Assembly (NCBI RefSeq): GCF_006265165.1 | Contig: NZ_VDCH01000005.1 | Span: forward strand, 62,001 to 126,000 | From: Chlorobaculum thiosulfatiphilum | Lineage (GTDB): Bacteria; Bacteroidota; Chlorobiia; Chlorobiales; Chlorobiaceae | DNA: 64,000 nt | Direction: 5' to 3' | Shown here: piece after piece, positions 44,546-53,406 of the stretch | Layout of the letters: each line of letters begins with the position of its first letter | Numbering within the stretch: the first letter of the stretch is position 1 | Translations under genes and position numbers: made by a program | The notes under the pieces: model-generated | Told to the model about the DNA's origin: nothing | The model's input: only the letters and a program-made list of their open reading frames with translations | Databases searched by the model: none

Positions 44546-45855
44546 CGATGAATCTCGATTTCGACCGCCAGCATCTCTGGCATCCCTACACCTCGATGGC
44601 CGATCCCTTGCCGGTGTATCCCGTCAAAAGCGCCAGCGGCGTCTTGATCGAGCTGGAGGACGGGCGGCAACTGATCGACGGCATGTCGTCGTGGTGGGCG
44701 GCGATCCACGGCTACAACCATCCGGCGCTGAACCGCGCCGTGACGGAGCAGCTCGCTCGCATGAGCCACGTGATGTTCGGCGGGCTGACGCACGAACCGG
44801 CCATCGAGCTTGGTCGCCTGCTCGTCGGCCTTCTGCCCGATCCGCTCGACCGCGTTTTCTTCTGCGACTCTGGCTCGGTCTCCGTCGAGGTGGCCATCAA
44901 GATGGCGCTGCAATACTGGCAGGCCGCCGGTCGTCCGGCAAAGAAACGCTTGCTGACGGTGCGCTCCGGCTATCACGGCGACACCTGCATGGCCATGTCG
45001 GTCTGCGATCCGGTCACGGGAATGCACAGCCTCTTCAGCGGCGCAGTGCCGGAGCAGCTCTTCGCCGAAGCGCCGTCGTGCGGCTTCCGCGAGCCGTGGC
45101 GCGAGGTGGCCATCGCAGAGATGCGGGAGCTGCTCGAAACTCACGCCAGCGTCGTCGCGGCGATCATCATCGAGCCAATCGTGCAGGGGGCGGGCGGGAT
45201 GCGTTTCTACAACCCGGTTTATCTGCAACGCCTCCGGGAGCTGTGCACGGAACACGACGTGTTGCTCATCTTCGACGAGATCGCGACCGGCTTCGGGCGC
45301 ACGGGCCGGATGTTCGCGATGGAATACGCAGGCGTCACGCCCGACATCGTCTGCCTCGGCAAGGCGCTCACCGGCGGCTACATGACCCTCGCCGCCACGG
45401 TCGCCTCCGGCCATGTGGCCGACACGATCTCCGCCGGAAATCCCGGCGTGTTCATGCACGGCCCCACCTTCATGGCCAACCCGCTCGCCTGCGCGGTCGC
45501 CGTGGCGAGCCTCACGCTGCTGCTTTCCAGCGACTGGCAATCGAGCGTCCGGCGCATCGAGCAGCAACTCGCCAAAGGCCTCGCGCCCTGCAACGCGATG
45601 ACCGGCGTACGCGACGTGCGGACGCTCGGAGCCATCGGCGTGGTCGAACTCGACAAGCCGGTCGATATGGCGAAAATCCAGCAAGCGTTCGTCGAGCGGG
45701 GCGTCTGGGTTCGGCCCTTCGGACGGCTGGTCTATCTCATGCCGCCATTCATTATCGGCGAAGGCGAACTTGCTGCGCTCACCTCGGCGGTCTGCGATGT
45801 TCTGGAGATGAGCGCTGTCAGCGCTCCATCCAATCCCGATGGAGCACAAAGCTGA
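44542..45855 (+). CDS. bioA: Adenosylmethionine-8-amino-7-oxononanoate aminotransferase
   Basis: A 437-residue PLP class III aminotransferase that makes DAPA using SAM as amino donor. Motifs: [20 protein letters not shown] (typical BioA N-terminus), [58 protein letters not shown] and the PLP lysine in [16 protein letters not shown]. It is the last gene of the biotin operon. It converges with a membrane-protein gene 6 bp away, so no independent terminator fits between them. Confidence 0.96.
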   Translation: MTMNLDFDRQHLWHPYTSMADPLPVYPVKSASGVLIELEDGRQLIDGMSSWWAAIHGYNHPALNRAVTEQLARMSHVMFGGLTHEPAIELGRLLVGLLPDPLDRVFFCDSGSVSVEVAIKMALQYWQAAGRPAKKRLLTVRSGYHGDTCMAMSVCDPVTGMHSLFSGAVPEQLFAEAPSCGFREPWREVAIAEMRELLETHASVVAAIIIEPIVQGAGGMRFYNPVYLQRLRELCTEHDVLLIFDEIATGFGRTGRMFAMEYAGVTPDIVCLGKALTGGYMTLAATVASGHVADTISAGNPGVFMHGPTFMANPLACAVAVASLTLLLSSDWQSSVRRIEQQLAKGLAPCNAMTGVRDVRTLGAIGVVELDKPVDMAKIQQAFVERGVWVRPFGRLVYLMPPFIIGEGELAALTSAVCDVLEMSAVSAPSNPDGAQS

Positions 45856-45861
45856 CCGCGC

Positions 45862-46728
45862 TCAGATATGCGCCGAGCGCTGCATCTCAGCGTTTTCGAA
45901 GCGGTTGTAGGCGAAGGTGATGCCGATGGCGAACGCAATCGCGCCGATGCCGAGCAGTACGCTGAAATAGGGCGGCGCGGTCAGGGCGAGCCGAATGAGC
46001 AAGGTGGCGACGGCGAACCCGGAGTTCCGGAAAACAACGGGATAGCTCGAACTGTAGCGCAACGAGATCAGTACGATCAGCACGTCGCTGAAGATGAGAA
46101 TCGTGAAGAAGAGTGAAAAGAATTCGTTCGTGGCATTGCCATTCAGATACTTCAAACCGTCGATAGCGCCGATCACGAAAAAGATCAGCAGAAGCAAAAG
46201 CGAGATGATCTTCTTGACGGCGATGAAATCCGCCGCGGCCTCCTTGTCACGGGTGATGGCGCGATGGTGCTGGAGCTTGTAATAGACGCCGAGCAAGAGG
46301 AAGATCGACAGGCCGCCGCCCGCATAGGCAAGCATGAGCAGCACCGGCTGCGACGCCTCCGCCCAGCCCAGCGGCTCGCTGAAATGGACAAGCTCGCTGA
46401 AGGAGTGGCGAAGCAGGATGAGCGAGAGAATTTCAAACTGCTTGCCGACCGACACCGAAACCGATTTGGCGATGCTGAAGACCAGCCCGAACACTTCGAG
46501 GCCGAGCAGCATGGAAAGCGCTGTGCTGATAGCGTAGTAATGGGTTTTCGGCAGAAGAGAGGCGACGCCTGCCGGAAGCCACCCCAGACGGGCAAGCTCG
46601 ATCAGGATGAGCGAAGAGAGGAACGCCAGAATCAGCAGATTGGCTGCAACGCGCTCCCGGCGCCGGTCTTCCCAGAGCTGCTCAAACCAATCGTACAGGG
46701 CAACAAAGCGCCGGAGAATAACGACCAT
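45862..46728 (-). CDS. Uncharacterised multi-spanning membrane protein
   Basis: A 288-residue protein with about seven hydrophobic helices, among them LLILAFLSSLILIELARLGW, MLLGLEVFGLVFSIAKSVSV, IISLLLLLIFFVIGAIDGL and FFTILIFSDVLIVLISL. No domain was recognised. An aromatic/charged N-terminus (YDWFEQLWEDRRRERVAANL) precedes the first helix. It follows the PHP gene on the same strand by 27 bp, so the two may be co-expressed. Confidence 0.75.
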   Translation of the reverse strand: MVVILRRFVALYDWFEQLWEDRRRERVAANLLILAFLSSLILIELARLGWLPAGVASLLPKTHYYAISTALSMLLGLEVFGLVFSIAKSVSVSVGKQFEILSLILLRHSFSELVHFSEPLGWAEASQPVLLMLAYAGGGLSIFLLLGVYYKLQHHRAITRDKEAAADFIAVKKIISLLLLLIFFVIGAIDGLKYLNGNATNEFFSLFFTILIFSDVLIVLISLRYSSSYPVVFRNSGFAVATLLIRLALTAPPYFSVLLGIGAIAFAIGITFAYNRFENAEMQRSAHI

Positions 46729-46755
46729 GATTCAACCTTTTTTTCGGGCCGCAAG

Positions 46756-47460
46756 TCACGGCCGGATTTTCCCCCCACGGTACAAAAATAACGAAACCTG
46801 GTCATTTTTTCTGATGGTCTCCTTGACCGATTCGACATTCTTTTCGCATCGCAGCAGCGTTTTCCACGACAGCAGGTGCCTCGGTTCGTGAAAGTCGGAG
46901 TTGGCGATGTAGTTGAATTTTTTCAGGCCGACAACATTGAACAGGTCGTCCCGGTTGGCCACCTCCCATGCGTCGAACAGCGAGGCGAGGCGTTCATGGT
47001 TTTCCCAGAGGTAGAACGACGGGTCTTCCCCGGAATGGTTCCTGAAATAGGGGTGACAGGCAACCGAAATCCCCTCTTGTCTTCTGATGGATGCAATGAT
47101 CTCTTCGACGGACAGATCAGGTGAAATGAATTCCTTGAGGTCGAGAGCCAGGATGTGATAGCGGTCGGTGTTGTTGGTCAGCTCGACGCCAGGAATCAAC
47201 AGCATTCCATACTTCTCCCAAGCGCTTCTCGCCGCACGCCACAGCGACTTCTGATACGCACCGAACGCCGCCCTGTCCATGACGGAGAGCTCCGAAACGG
47301 GCTTCCCGTATCGCTCGATGCTTTCGCGGTCAAGCACATGATCGGTTATGGCGATCACATCGAATCCGGCCTCGCCGTAGAGATCGACAACCTCGTCAAT
47401 CGAACACGCCCCGTCACTCCAGGTCGTGTGGATATGAAAATCGCAGTAGAGCCATTGCAT
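46756..47460 (-). CDS. PHP-domain phosphoesterase
   Basis: A 234-residue protein with the PHP metal sites: YCDFHIHTTWSDGACSIDEV (HxH plus Asp), VIAITDHVLDRES, ISVACHPYFRNHSGEDPS and SDFHEPRHLLSWKT near the C-terminus. PHP proteins are metal-dependent phosphoesterases, related to histidinol phosphatase and nucleotide-hydrolysing families. The substrate is unknown. It is upstream of, and probably co-transcribed with, the membrane protein gene. Confidence 0.88.
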   Translation of the reverse strand: MQWLYCDFHIHTTWSDGACSIDEVVDLYGEAGFDVIAITDHVLDRESIERYGKPVSELSVMDRAAFGAYQKSLWRAARSAWEKYGMLLIPGVELTNNTDRYHILALDLKEFISPDLSVEEIIASIRRQEGISVACHPYFRNHSGEDPSFYLWENHERLASLFDAWEVANRDDLFNVVGLKKFNYIANSDFHEPRHLLSWKTLLRCEKNVESVKETIRKNDQVSLFLYRGGKIRP

Positions 47461-47662
47461 GGGTAGTCCGGTAAGAATAAATTCGAAGATAAAGCCGAAA
47501 GGCGAGAAGAGACGTGATCAAAGCGTGAAGGCTTTGCAAACTTTTGGCAGACGCGGGAAAGCAGAGCTGAGGGCGGGCGCGACCACACTGAAAGCGCTTT
47601 CTTAACCATCCGTGATCCTGCCGATTTTTTTCTCCCCTGCCGGGCTCTGCCAGTTAAAAAAC

Positions 47663-47704
47663 AGAAGCGCCTGCGCATCGGGCGAACAATGCGCAGGCGC
47701 TTCT
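47663..47704 (-). terminator. Terminator of the CsgG-like gene
   Basis: A perfect 16-bp stem (AGAAGCGCCTGCGCAT at 47663-47678 and its complement at 47689-47704) with a 10-base loop. Read on the minus strand it is followed by GTTTTTT. It lies 26 bp after the stop of the gene at 47731-48450. Confidence 0.9.
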
Positions 47705-47730
47705 GAAATCAGGCGAGCCGTTCCGGCTGG

Positions 47731-48450
47731 TCAATCGAGATCGATGGAGCCTCTGGTCTTTTCGCGGCGGTTCTGCTCTTTGCGGTTGTACTGATCCATG
47801 CAGCCGCTGTCCTTGCCCTCCACGAGCGAACATTGCAGATAATCGGTGATTTCGATGATGCAGGCGCGGATCGCTTTGCCGACAGGGGTGTTCTTGTACT
47901 CGCTGAGGTGGCCGCCAAAGCCGTCGCGGTAAACGCCGACGCTGACGCCGCTCGACTTCGAGGTCGCCTCGACCGTCCGTGCGTCGTAGATTTCGCCGGT
48001 CTCCACATCGATCACCTTCAGATCGACCGCCATGTAGGCCTTGTCCTGCCTTCCGCCAAGACTGATCCCGCGGAAAGAGAGTCCGCCGCCGCCACCGCTC
48101 GTGTTTTGTTCAAATGCGGAAACCGTCGCGGCGACAAGGTACTGGGCGCCGGTGATTTTGCCCAGTCTGGCGCGTGTTCTCGGATTGATCCGGCCAGACC
48201 TGCCGAGATCCTGTTCGTCGAGCACCGCGTCGAGTTCCCGCCTTTCGAGCACGCGGAAGCTGTTGGTTGATGCAAGTTCCGAGATGAGCATGTCTTGCAG
48301 GTCGGTACCGACGCCGCCGTTCCACCATGCCGCACCGGAGTGGTTGGTGAACCTCAGGACGCCGATCCGGGGTTTTCCGGCGGCCAGTCCATCCTGGACG
48401 AGGGCGATGGTGCAGAAAAGCAGAAAAATCAGCAAGGCTTTGATCTTCAT
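47731..48450 (-). CDS. CsgG-like secreted protein
   Basis: A 239-residue protein with a signal peptide (MKIKALLIFLLFCTIALVQD; no lipobox cysteine) followed by the CsgG/HfaB-like fold: RIGVLRFTNHSGAAWWNGGV, TDLQDMLISELASTNSFRVL, ERRELDAVLDEQDLGRSGRI, and later MAVDLKVIDVETGEIYDART. In E. coli CsgG is the outer-membrane curli pore, but many stand-alone relatives are soluble periplasmic proteins of unknown role. No curli genes are nearby. Confidence 0.8.
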   Translation of the reverse strand: MKIKALLIFLLFCTIALVQDGLAAGKPRIGVLRFTNHSGAAWWNGGVGTDLQDMLISELASTNSFRVLERRELDAVLDEQDLGRSGRINPRTRARLGKITGAQYLVAATVSAFEQNTSGGGGGLSFRGISLGGRQDKAYMAVDLKVIDVETGEIYDARTVEATSKSSGVSVGVYRDGFGGHLSEYKNTPVGKAIRACIIEITDYLQCSLVEGKDSGCMDQYNRKEQNRREKTRGSIDLD

Positions 48451-48807
48451 GATGAGTCTCCTTGGGAGTTATGGTGATGATTATCTCTCGGATGCGAAAC
48501 GGACAGAGAACAGGGGTGAAATTTTTCCGGCCCGGCCTTCAGGCGTCGCGCCATATACAAAAATGGGCAATGAACCTGTGCAAGGCCAAGCATAAGTAAA
48601 GTATCACTGTAAAAAGGAAAAGCAAAGAGCGCAAAGTTCACCGCGAACTTGACCGGTCACGTTTTCCGGTCACGCCCCGCGCCTGCCGGACGGCGCTCCT
48701 GCGGGTGTGCACGACAAACGGGGGATATTGGTATATTGGCCGACAAATTCCCAGGCAAACTCGCCTGAACACGCGTTTCCTGAACGCTTCAACAACCGCC
48801 AGCCACG
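48451..48807. other. Intergenic stretch, nothing recognised
   Basis: A 357-bp gap between the divergent CsgG-like and GNAT genes. It presumably holds both promoters. No repeat, RNA gene or open frame of interest was seen. Confidence 0.5.
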
Positions 48808-49329
48808 ATGAACCAGAAAATCGTCATCAGACCAGAAACGCCTGCCGATGCTACGGCGATCAGCGAGGTGACCGTCGCGGCTTTCGCGACGCTCGAAATC
48901 AGCCAGCACACCGAACAGTTCGTCATCGGGGCGCTGCGCGAGGCTGGCGCTCTGACCATCTCGCTCGTGGCGGAACTCGACGGGCAGGTCGTCGGCCACA
49001 TCGCCTTTTCGCCGGTGACGATGCAGGACGGCACGACTGACTGGTTCGGCCTCGGGCCGGTCTCGGTGATGCCGGAGCTTCAGCGGCAGGGCATCGGCAA
49101 GGCACTGATCCGCGAGGGCCTCGCCCGGCTGCAAGCGCTCGGCGCGAAAGGCTGCTGCCTGGTCGGCCATCCGGAATATTACCGGCAATTCGGCTTCGAG
49201 AACCCGCAGGGGCTGGCGCACGAGGGCGTACCGCCGGAGGTCTTTTTCACGCTCTCGTTTGACGGGCGCGTTGCGCAAGGCATGGCGAGCTTCCACGAAG
49301 CGTTCATGACGAGCGGCCCCGCTGCATAA
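48808..49329 (+). CDS. GNAT N-acetyltransferase (YhbS-like)
   Basis: A 173-residue acetyltransferase: IVIRPETPADATAISEVTVA, then GQVVGHIAFSPVTM, the CoA loop SVMPELQRQGIGKALIREGL and GHPEYYRQFGFENPQGLAHE. The last segment is typical of the YhbS-like subgroup. The acceptor substrate is unknown. It lies 26 bp upstream of the UPF0149 gene on the same strand. Confidence 0.88.
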   Translation: MNQKIVIRPETPADATAISEVTVAAFATLEISQHTEQFVIGALREAGALTISLVAELDGQVVGHIAFSPVTMQDGTTDWFGLGPVSVMPELQRQGIGKALIREGLARLQALGAKGCCLVGHPEYYRQFGFENPQGLAHEGVPPEVFFTLSFDGRVAQGMASFHEAFMTSGPAA

Positions 49330-49355
49330 ATCGATAACACATCACCAGACGAATC

Positions 49356-50060
49356 ATGAGTGACACCTTTCAGTATAACTCCACCGCAGAACTGACCGCG
49401 CAGGAATATGAAGAGCTGGAGGATTTCCTGCTGCACGAATCGGAACTGAAGCATCCGATGAATCTCGACGCGCTCGACGGCTTCCTGACCGCGCTCGTCA
49501 TCGGGCCGGATACGATCGGGCGTGACGAATGGCTGTCGTACGTCTGGGGTTCGGCTGGCTCCGCCGAAGCGCCGGTTTTTCAGTCCGGCAAGCAGGAGGA
49601 GCGGATCGTGGGGCTGACCGTGCGGATGATGAACGCGCTCGCGCATCAGTTCGAGGAGAGTCCCGCCGACTACGCGCCGCTGCCCAACCTGACCACCTTC
49701 GACAACGACGAGGCGCAGCGCCACGCGGCCAGATCGTGGTGCCTCGGCTTCATCGAGGGAGTGAACGTGAGGCCCGCCTCCTGGCAGCCGCTGCTGAGAG
49801 ACGAAAAAGGCTCCAAGACTATTTTTGCCATCTCCGCTGCCTCCGGCCTGTTGCGCGACAAGCTTGGGCTGGATGAGGAGAAGGAGTACGAACTCTGGAA
49901 GCTGATCCCGGAAGCCGTGCTTGAAATCAAAAGCTTCTGGATGCCGGCGCGGAACCAGGCGGCGGAAAGCGCGAAACCGCCCAAAGCTGAAGACCCCGGC
50001 AGAAACGATCTCTGCCCCTGCGGCAGCGGCCAGAAGTACAAAAAATGCTGCGGGAAGTGA
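49356..50060 (+). CDS. UPF0149/YecA-family protein with SEC-C zinc motif
   Basis: A 234-residue protein: the N-terminal 160 residues match UPF0149 (EELEDFLLHESELKHPMNLD, then LDGFLTALVIGPDTIGRDEW). The tail PGRNDLCPCGSGQKYKKCCG is a SEC-C zinc-binding motif like that at the end of SecA, which binds SecB or ribosomes. The function is unknown. It is probably in the same transcript as the preceding GNAT gene. Confidence 0.9.
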   Translation: MSDTFQYNSTAELTAQEYEELEDFLLHESELKHPMNLDALDGFLTALVIGPDTIGRDEWLSYVWGSAGSAEAPVFQSGKQEERIVGLTVRMMNALAHQFEESPADYAPLPNLTTFDNDEAQRHAARSWCLGFIEGVNVRPASWQPLLRDEKGSKTIFAISAASGLLRDKLGLDEEKEYELWKLIPEAVLEIKSFWMPARNQAAESAKPPKAEDPGRNDLCPCGSGQKYKKCCGK

Positions 50061-50080
50061 GGAAAATGATGAGTTATGAG

Positions 50081-50525
50081 TGATGAATGCTGAATTAAAG
50101 AAGCGGATGGGGAGTGAGAGACTACTGTTCGCGGTGGGCTTTTCCGCATTGCGCTGACTTTACGATGCTGGTCAGGATGCGAACCAGCTCATCTGACTCT
50201 TTGAGCAAATTATCGAGTTGTGGTTGTTCAACGACATCTGATGCGACAAGCACACGAAGCCAGTAGTGGGTTTCGCGCGCCTCTTTGTCGGACAATGGAC
50301 ATTTTCGCAATGAAATCCGATTTGCTTTGCCCGGCTTGAGCCTCCTCGACATTGGCTCCGATCGATGTCGCTGATCGCAATAACTGGCCAGCCAGTGTGC
50401 GAGAAACATTGCCGTGTCGTTCAAGAAAACGGCAAAACCGCACAATCCGAACAGCAAACCGGAACGACCGTTCAGGAATTTTCAATTCATCACTCATCAC
50501 TCATCGCTCATAATTCATCATTCTC
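50081..50525. repeat. Inverted short repeats flanking the four-helix-bundle gene
   Basis: TGATGAGTTATGAGTGATGA at 50085-50110 and related copies in reverse complement at about 50490-50525 (built of ATGAGTGATGAAT units) bracket the frameshifted gene. Such ATGAGTGATGA-type tracts are often seen beside stand-alone four-helix-bundle genes; their role is unknown. Confidence 0.5.
50122..50500 (-). pseudogene. Four-helix-bundle (23S rRNA IVS-type) protein, frameshifted
   Basis: Two frames together make one family protein. Frame 1 begins MMSDELKIPERSFRFAVRIV and runs to QAGQSKSDFIAKMSIV. Frame 2 picks up at KEARETHYWLRVLVASDVVE and ends KSAQCGKAHREQ. The break lies in 50287-50293, where seven bases stand in place of six, so a 1-base insertion is the simplest explanation. 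The family resembles the protein encoded in 23S rRNA intervening sequences and the DGR accessory Avd. The start is GTG 50500 or ATG 50497. Confidence 0.78.
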
Positions 50526-50526
50526 C

Positions 50527-51042
50527 CTACCGGTACACCGATTCGATCTTGACCTTGGCGGTGCCTTTGCCGTAGAAGCCGAGCCGTTTGGCGGCTTCCA
50601 TGCTCAGGTCGATCACGCGGCCATCGACGAAGGGGCCGCGGTCGTTGACCCGCACGACGATCGAGGTGTTGTTTTCGAGGTTGGTGACCCTCACGATCAT
50701 CGGCAGCGGGAGGTATTTGTGGGCGGCGCTGGGCAGATTTGGGTCGAACGTTTCGCCGTAGGCCGTGGGCTGTCCGTTATGCTGGTCGAGCGTCTCCTGG
50801 CCGTACCACGAGGCCAGGCCGGTCTCCTCGTAGGCATAGACCTGGTCGAAGCTCATGGGCACATAGAGCCGACCGTCGATGAGGTAGGGATTATTCTTGA
50901 GTTTGCCCAGCCGGTACGCCTCTTCCGGCGATATTCGCTGTTGGCCGCGTGACGTGGTCGTTGTGCCCTTGTACGTCGAACAGGCCTGAAGCGACAGGAG
51001 CAGAAGCAACAGCAGGACGGGTATTCTCTTGTACTTGATCAT
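50527..51042 (-). CDS. RlpA-family septal ring lipoprotein/lytic transglycosylase
   Basis: About 171 residues with a lipoprotein signal (IPVLLLLLLLSLQAC, lipobox LQAC) and a double-psi beta barrel: GLASWYGQETLDQHNGQPTA, AAHKYLPLPMIVRVTNLENN, then VVRVNDRGPFVDGRVIDLSM. RlpA cleaves naked glycan strands of peptidoglycan at the septum or is inactive in some species. There is no SPOR domain. The ATG at 51042 follows GGAG; the longer start at 51072 would spoil the lipoprotein signal. Confidence 0.88.
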   Translation of the reverse strand: MIKYKRIPVLLLLLLLSLQACSTYKGTTTTSRGQQRISPEEAYRLGKLKNNPYLIDGRLYVPMSFDQVYAYEETGLASWYGQETLDQHNGQPTAYGETFDPNLPSAAHKYLPLPMIVRVTNLENNTSIVVRVNDRGPFVDGRVIDLSMEAAKRLGFYGKGTAKVKIESVYR

Positions 51043-51227
51043 GGCGTATCTCCGGTAATCGGGGAGCTGCATATCGACATGGTAGCGCTATCCTTTGAAT
51101 AAAAAAATAGCTATTTCGACTGAATATTCCTGACCCTCTTGTATATTTCCTGAATCAAAATTTTCTGCCGTATGTCTGCAAACGCTTTTACCGCAGATAG
51201 TTATGCAGTGAACAGCACTTTTGCCGA

Positions 51228-52016
51228 ATGATGAATCGGGTTTCACATGAGCCGCCAGAAAGGCGCTTGACCGGCATCGTGATCCTTCACGGATTTACGG
51301 CGAACCTTGAGAGCGTACGGGAGCTTTTCGGCCCGCTTGGCCGCTTCGACCTCCGGATTGCCACGCCACTCTTGCGCGGTCATGGCGCTTCATCGCCGGA
51401 CGAGCTGCGCGGCGTGACCTGGCCGGACTGGCTCGAAGATGCCGAGCGAGCGCTCGAAACGCTGACCGGCATCGACGGCAAGGCGGTGGTCATCGGCCAC
51501 AGCATGGGCGCCTTGCTCGCGCTGCAACTTGCCGCTCGCCGTCCGGAGCTGGTCGATTCGGTCATTCTCGCCACGCCGCCGATCAGGCTCACCTCGCCGC
51601 TTGGCCCCGGACGCCCGCTCCACTTCCTCGCGCCGCTCATCAGCCATGTCGTTGACCGCTGGGGCATGGAGGCCAAATTCGCCGATCCCGGCAGCGCCAT
51701 CATTCCGGAGCAGTATGATTGGGCGCCGACCAAAACGATTCTCTCGATGTTCGAGCTGCTGGAGGAGACGATGCGGATCACCGTCCGCGTCCGCGTGCCT
51801 GCGCTGATTCTGCACGCCCGCCACGAAAGCATCGTGCTGCCCGAGAGCGCCGAAATTCTGACGCGCGCCGTCGCGACGCCGCCAGAGGCCACATCCATTG
51901 TCTGGTTCGAAAAAACCGACCACCAGATTTTCTGCGACTGTGAACGCAAGGCCGCCGTCGATGCCGCCGTGCGGTTTGTCGCCAACCGCATCAGCTCAAA
52001 ACCACATAACTCGTAA
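51228..52016 (+). CDS. Alpha/beta hydrolase (carboxylesterase/lysophospholipase type)
   Basis: A 262-residue serine hydrolase. The oxyanion region is GIVILHGFTANLESVRELFG, the nucleophile Ser is in VVIGHSMGALLALQLAA, with Asp and His late in the chain (ALILHARHESIVLPESAE and FEKTDHQIFCD). The pattern resembles short-chain carboxylesterases such as Est30 and monoacylglycerol lipases. The substrate is unknown. It is 4 bp from the deacylase gene on the same strand. Confidence 0.86.
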   Translation: MMNRVSHEPPERRLTGIVILHGFTANLESVRELFGPLGRFDLRIATPLLRGHGASSPDELRGVTWPDWLEDAERALETLTGIDGKAVVIGHSMGALLALQLAARRPELVDSVILATPPIRLTSPLGPGRPLHFLAPLISHVVDRWGMEAKFADPGSAIIPEQYDWAPTKTILSMFELLEETMRITVRVRVPALILHARHESIVLPESAEILTRAVATPPEATSIVWFEKTDHQIFCDCERKAAVDAAVRFVANRISSKPHNS

Positions 52017-52020
52017 GATC

Positions 52021-52617
52021 ATGAAAAAAAAGCTGTTCCGTTTATTCATCCCCCTTCTGTTCACGTGCAGTTTCATTCCCGGCAAGCTCAACGCCGCGCC
52101 ATCAGATACTCACGAGGGGGTTCATCTCGATGAAATCGCCATCGGTTCCGGCTACGCATGGGGGCATATGAAGTTCACCGAAGCGGATTACCATGCGGTT
52201 CCGATCTTTGTGCGTTTCGGCTTCGACATGAACTCCGCGTTCGGCATGAGAGACAGCAAAGGCACACTCCAGCTTGCGCTCGAACCATTCTGCAATCCCG
52301 TCACCGAACCCGACTCGGGGGTCGAAACCGGCCTGAACGTCTTCTTCCGCTATCTCCACCCGATCGCGCCATCGGTGAAGCTGGTCGGCGAAATCGGTTC
52401 CGGCCCGATGTACCTGAGCATCGACAGCAAGGAGCAGGGTGATGCCGGGTTCAACTTTCTGAACCAGTTCGGTCTCGGCGCGCAGGTCGCCGTTTCCGGT
52501 AACAGCGCCATCACCGTTGGCTACCGTTTCCGCCACCTTTCAAACGCGGGCACGAGCGAACCGAACCATGGCATCAACAGCAACGCCGTGGTGCTGAGCT
52601 ATTCGCTGCTCTACTGA
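52021..52617 (+). CDS. Lipid A 3-O-deacylase, PagL-like
   Basis: A 198-residue outer-membrane beta-barrel protein with a signal peptide (FRLFIPLLFTCSFIPGKLNA). The PagL active-site signature is present near the C-terminus: VGYRFRHLSNAGTSEPNHGI, with His-x-Ser and Asn. It would remove the 3-O acyl chain of lipid A in the outer leaflet. An upstream open frame overlaps the hydrolase gene and is not used. It ends in the aromatic/hydrophobic SYSLLY. Confidence 0.85.
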   Translation: MKKKLFRLFIPLLFTCSFIPGKLNAAPSDTHEGVHLDEIAIGSGYAWGHMKFTEADYHAVPIFVRFGFDMNSAFGMRDSKGTLQLALEPFCNPVTEPDSGVETGLNVFFRYLHPIAPSVKLVGEIGSGPMYLSIDSKEQGDAGFNFLNQFGLGAQVAVSGNSAITVGYRFRHLSNAGTSEPNHGINSNAVVLSYSLLY

Positions 52618-52655
52618 CGGAGTCGCGCGAACAGTACCGCAACCGGAGCATCACC

Positions 52656-53309
52656 ATGCGCATCGTCGATCTCAGCCATCCGATTTCGCCCGCCATGCCG
52701 CTCTGGCCGGGAACGCCCCGGCCGGAGTTTTCCGATCTCTGCACGGTCGGGCGCGACGGCTTTGGCGAGCGCTGGCTGCAACTGTCGTCGCACACCGGCA
52801 CTCACCTCGACGCTCCGGCGCATCTGTTCGACGGCGCGGCAACGCTCGACCAGCTCGACGTTTCTCACTTTATCGGCAAGGGGGCGCTGCTCGATCTGCG
52901 CCAAACAGAGGCGGGGCCAGTTTCGCTCGATCGGGTGCTTGCCAGCCGCGAGCGGATCGGGCAGGCTGAATTCCTCCTGCTGCATACCGGCTGGAGCCGC
53001 TTTTGGGGCCGCGATGAATACAACCGCGACTATCCGGTGCTTTCGCCGGAAGCGGCGGCGCGGCTCGCCGGACTGGGGCTGAAGGGCATCGGCATCGATG
53101 CGCCGTCGTTCGACGAGGCTGATTCGGAGGTGTTGCCAATCCATCGCCGCCTGCTTCGTGCGGGTTTCGTGCTGATCGAAAATCTCACCGGGCTGGAACC
53201 GTTGGGCGACAGTGATTTTTTCTTTTCGGCGCTGCCGCTGCCTGTCTCCGGCGCTGAGGCCTGCCCCGTTCGGGCCGTCGCCGTAATTCCTTCTTTCGAT
53301 ACCGAATAG
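52656..53309 (+). CDS. Cyclase-family (kynurenine formamidase-like) hydrolase
   Basis: A 217-residue metal hydrolase with the family motif SSHTGTHLDAPAHLF (HxGTHxD) and RIVDLSHPISPAMPLWPGTP at the N-terminus. Members hydrolyse amides such as N-formylkynurenine. No tryptophan-degradation gene is nearby, so the true substrate is open. It follows the PagL-like gene by 38 bp on the same strand. Confidence 0.88.
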   Translation: MRIVDLSHPISPAMPLWPGTPRPEFSDLCTVGRDGFGERWLQLSSHTGTHLDAPAHLFDGAATLDQLDVSHFIGKGALLDLRQTEAGPVSLDRVLASRERIGQAEFLLLHTGWSRFWGRDEYNRDYPVLSPEAAARLAGLGLKGIGIDAPSFDEADSEVLPIHRRLLRAGFVLIENLTGLEPLGDSDFFFSALPLPVSGAEACPVRAVAVIPSFDTE

Positions 53310-53406
53310 ACGATTGGGCTTGTCATTTCGACAAGATGGCGTTAGCTTGCGCAAACAGTTCAACGGGTTGTGCAACCTGTATCTTGTCACTGAAAGTTCA
53401 CGAATT

